A DNA stretch of 64,000 nt from Pegoplata infirma (taxonomy: Eukaryota > Arthropoda > Insecta > Diptera > Anthomyiidae), in NCBI GenBank assembly GCA_963921195.1, contig OY992540.1, forward strand, positions 21,154,262 through 21,218,261. The letters are read 5' to 3'. Below the pieces are notes generated by a model. That model saw nothing but the letters and a program-made list of their open reading frames with translations, searched no databases and was not told where the DNA came from. Below, piece after piece: positions 61,242-64,000 of this stretch. Both the position numbers and the translations under genes were made by a program. How positions within the stretch are numbered: position 1 is the stretch's first letter; each line of letters begins with the position of its first letter.

Positions 61242-62295
61242 CTGCACAGTAGGTAATTTGGACCGAAATCTTGGCCAAAAATCATTTTTCGAACTAACAA
61301 TAATAATGTTTGTGTTAATTACGTTCGATTAAGAAAATATTAAAGCAAATAACTGCATATTTGGTTTTTCAAAAAAACAAATATAAGCTGATTGACGGGC
61401 AGTCGAATTTGGCATTTACAAGCATCGTGCTCAGTGCAACATAAAACGCCTAATTTTGATATAAATTCAATCGATTTTTTCAGCTATTAAACATAAAGAA
61501 GGATATCGTGTATAATATGAAGTAACAAAAAAATTACAAAATATTTTGGTGAACGTTATTGCTATATTTTGGTGAACGTTATTGCAAAACGTGTCATTGC
61601 AACCTAACCTCAAATAAATGACTTTTTCAATAAATATAAACTACGCATAAGCTTTTAATAATGTTAGCCGTGGTGTGCCGTGTTTTTGATTGATGAAAAG
61701 TGTTAAGAAAATAATTCTGAATTCATTTTTTTTTATTTTACGTTGCGTTTTTTTGCACTTTTTGAGATATATAATTTTCTTTCAGACAGCCTCAGCTTGC
61801 AATATGTTGAACTTTCTAACGTTTGGATTGGGAAAAGAACTAAGAGAAAAAACCTTGTTGCAGTTTATAATTTTATTATCAGTAAAATTGATTTAAATAA
61901 TGTTTTAAACCAAAATTTGACTTCGTTGAAGGAATTAGTACGAACTGTTTGTGAAAATTTTTCGTTAAGGTGGTACAAGGCCCGCTCAAAAAATAACTGC
62001 TTTTTCGAGCAAAATCAAACAAAATGTTTTTCTGCCATTTTGGTAGCCTCCTTGCGTATTTTCTTCGTGGCGAGTTTCAAAAAAATTAGCCTATTCGTTT
62101 TCGAGATATTCAGTCTTTTCACTTTTTTTTCGTATGGTGGCAACCCTAAAAATTTCCACGATTTCCAAATTCATAAAATCCAGCTGTGCTTGTTCACAAA
62201 AAACTCTTAAATTTAAAATTTCAGCCATATCGGTCCAAAACTTTGGCTGTAATTATTTTTGGCCTAAAAATTGGCTCAAATTACCCAGTGTGCGC
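61242..62295. mobile_element. Possible TIR element with a decaying open frame
   Basis: CACAGTAGGTAATTTGGACC, then CTTGGCCAAAAATC, at the left approximately mirrors ATTTTTGGCCTAAAAATTGG, CTCAAATTACCCAGTGTGC at the right. The interior contains an exact 22-bp tandem duplication (ATATTTTGGTGAACGTTATT, 61541-61584) and the open frame 61743-62210. Target duplication is not clear. Confidence 0.45.
61743..62210 (+). CDS. Unrecognised 155-codon open frame inside a repeat-like element
   Basis: Residues 20-85 look protein-like, with mixed polar and hydrophobic residues including NVLNQNLTSLKELVRTVCEN and LRWYKARSKNNCFFEQN. The rest is Phe/Ser-rich and resembles translated T-rich DNA. I recognise no domain. 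Because it lies between approximate inverted repeats it could be part of a degraded transposase or accessory protein, or be chance. No start context, intron or poly(A) signal supports expression. Confidence 0.2.
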   Translation: MRFFALFEIYNFLSDSLSLQYVELSNVWIGKRTKRKNLVAVYNFIISKIDLNNVLNQNLTSLKELVRTVCENFSLRWYKARSKNNCFFEQNQTKCFSAILVASLRIFFVASFKKISLFVFEIFSLFTFFSYGGNPKNFHDFQIHKIQLCLFTKNS

Positions 62296-62560
62296 TGTAG
62301 ACTGGTTCATATTTGATCATAATATGACCATCTTCAAAAATGTTTTTTCTTTACACATAATAAAATTTGTCAAATCGTGTAAAATCTGCGCAACTGCTTT
62401 TCGAATTCATTAGAATGTTAAAAATATTCAGCTAATTTCATTGCGGAACAGCAAAAAAAAAAAACAATAGTTACGCCCATCATTTCTATATGTTTCGGAC
62501 ATGCTGATTCGAATTGCCTACACCGTATTTCGATGTATGGTACAGTAGACTGGCATTTTT
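62296..62560. other. Unassigned stretch
   Basis: Nothing recognisable. It leads into the family-P start ATGGTACAGTAGACTGGCAT. Confidence 0.35.
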
Positions 62561-63900
62561 TGTCAACTTTCGATTCTCCCAAGTGTGCGGTTAAATTTTT
62601 ATTGTCCTAGGTCTTAAACTTATGTGGTGCAAATTTGAGGTCAATCGGATTAAATTAACCCGTGGCGCCCGGCGGTAAAAGTTGAATTTTTGAATAAATT
62701 TTAAAAATAAAATTAAAAAAATTTATATTTTCGGCACATTATATTTGTTAATTTCGATGCGCTGAACACGAATATCAAAAAAAAATTAAAATCGCTCGAT
62801 CGGTTTTCGATATATTGCCATTCCAAACTTGTAAAAAATGGCGTTTTTTCCCCACGTTCAAGAAATTTTTTTATAAAAAGTCTCAAAATTTCTTTGCGTT
62901 GACTCTTTCATAAAGCTTAAAACAACCGTTCATTTAAACTTAATTTGAGCCAAATCCGATCATTTTAAGCCGTGGCGCAACTCGATCAAAGTTTTGGCAT
63001 ATTTAAAACTTTTTATCAAAAACCCTAAATTTTGATCGAAGGGCGCCACGGGCTAAAATAATCGGATTTGGCTCAAATTAGGCTTAAATGAAAAATTATA
63101 TCAAGTCTTATGAAAGGGTTAAAATAAAGAAATTATGAGAGTTTAAAAAAAAAAATCTTGAACGTAGGAAAAAACCGCCCGTTTTGCAATTTTTTTGATA
63201 AACTTTAAATGGCGATATCTCGAAAACCGTTTGACCGATTTTATAAATTTTTTGATATTCGTATTCAGCATGCTAAAATTATTAAAAATAATGTATCGCA
63301 AGATATTTTTTTTTTATTTTTTCATTTTCAAAAATCTAAAAATTTTGGTGGAATTTTTCCAAAAGTCCAAAACTTTGATTGAAGGGCGCCACGGGGTAAA
63401 ATTATCGAATTTGGCTCAAATTAGTTTTAAATGAAAGATTGTCTCAAGATCTACATAATTGAGACTTTTTTTAAAAATTTCTTGAACGTAGGAAAAAACT
63501 GCCATTTGTTGCAAATTTCAAATAGTGATATCTCGAAAACTGTTGGACAGATTTTTTTTTATATTCGTCCTCAGCGCATTAAAATTAACAAATGTGATGT
63601 GTCGAAAGATATAAATTTTTTTTTTAATTTTTCAAAAATCCAAAACTTTGACCGCCGGGCGCCACGGGTTAATTTAAACCGATTGGCCTCAAATTGGTAC
63701 CACATAAAGTTTAGGCCTAGTAGAATACAAAAATGCCAGGACTTTGAAAATTGGAGAAAAAAAAAATTTTTGCTATACTGGAAAATGATAGTCTAATGGT
63801 ACAGTAGAGTGGCATTTTTTATGTTGTACAATTTGGGGTCAATCGTATTTAATTAACCCATGGCACCCGGCGATTAAAGTTTTCGATTTTTTAAAACTTA
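62561..63900. repeat. Palindromic repeat family P, longest copy with nested palindromes
   Basis: TTAACCCGTGGCGCCCGGCG (62656-62675) is mirrored by CGCCGGGCGCCACGGGTTAA (63653-63672), giving an outer palindrome of about 1.1 kb. Inside, GAGCCAAATCCGATCATTTT (62948-62967) is mirrored by AAATAATCGGATTTGGCTCA (63056-63075). A second start, ATGGTACAGTAGAGTGGCAT, opens at 63797. The minus-like frames of 79 and 121 codons follow from the repeats. Confidence 0.7.
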
Positions 63901-63907
63901 AAAATAT

Positions 63908-64000
63908 ACAAGTAAAAAAGTTAAATTCGGCCTTGCCGAATGTAGTGATACCCTCCACAATTTAAAAAAGATTATTGCAAAAAACTTTATTTAAAAGGTA
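63908..64000 (+). mobile_element. DINE-1-like repeat, subfamily C, right-truncated by the window
   Basis: ACAAGTAAAAAAGTTAAATT, CGGCCTTGCCGAATGTAGTG, ATACCCTCCACAATTT is the exact mirror of the end at 29140-29194. The copy continues past the window. Confidence 0.8.

Noticed and set aside
63195..63796. Two plus-strand genes of 79 and 121 codons
   Set aside because: Both frames run through palindromic repeat family P blocks that recur non-coding elsewhere in the window.

Overview
This 64 kb window is AT-rich eukaryotic DNA built largely of transposable elements, most of them non-autonomous or broken. I find no host protein-coding gene, rRNA, functional tRNA, operon or CRISPR array that I can support. 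The best guess is a cyclorrhaphan fly (blowfly, housefly or tsetse type). The reasons are several subfamilies of DINE-1/INE-1-like (Helentron-associated) repeats with a GGAC/GTCC microsatellite core, RNase H-bearing non-LTR retrotransposons with short tandem-repeat 3' tails, an RTE-type element, many small hAT and TA-flanked elements, and a tRNA-derived SINE. The window could be a long intron or an intergenic region; nothing in it decides which.

Layout. 1-9.4 kb: DINE-like copies, a hAT element with a perfect 8-bp target duplication (444-1337), a TA-flanked element carrying a nested hAT-like element (2154-2813), and a TA-flanked element that carries two copies of a histone-H1-like 5' coding fragment (3618-4941). 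Then a roughly 140-bp minisatellite split by a DINE copy, and a SINE. 9.4-13 kb: a hAT element, a 5'-truncated non-LTR retrotransposon (RNase H), and a degraded element rich in CCGTTACC motifs. 13-25.5 kb: a SINE fragment, palindromic repeats, two DINE copies, an unusual GC-richer repeat patch near 19.1-19.5 kb, a hAT element (23521-24638) and a small element packed with TTTGCGTCG motifs (24857-25441). 25.5-34.2 kb: foldback elements, then a nested block several insertions deep, dated by duplicated target sites. 34.2-43.6 kb: a diverged satellite of roughly 38 bp units, a Harbinger-like MITE, and two large palindromic elements. 43.9-45.7 kb: a truncated non-LTR element (RT and RNase H, with a frameshift). 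49.4-54 kb: two near-identical MITEs with CCCAGCAAAAC ends, one inserted in an RTE-type element; removing a 2-bp duplication rejoins that reading frame. 54-64 kb: more DINE copies, a TTAA-flanked palindrome, degraded elements and a large double palindrome.

The recognisable proteins are all retrotransposon enzymes (reverse transcriptase, RNase H) and look dead. Stretches of low repeat content (about 7.9-8.4, 20.6-22.0, 26.8-27.6, 38.0-38.7, 46.8-48.5, 54.4-55.7 and 60.2-61.2 kb) show simple-sequence runs and no coding signal. Family assignments rest on terminal motifs, target-site duplications and similarity between copies inside this window. No database search was possible, so superfamily names are inferences unless a diagnostic duplication or protein motif is cited.
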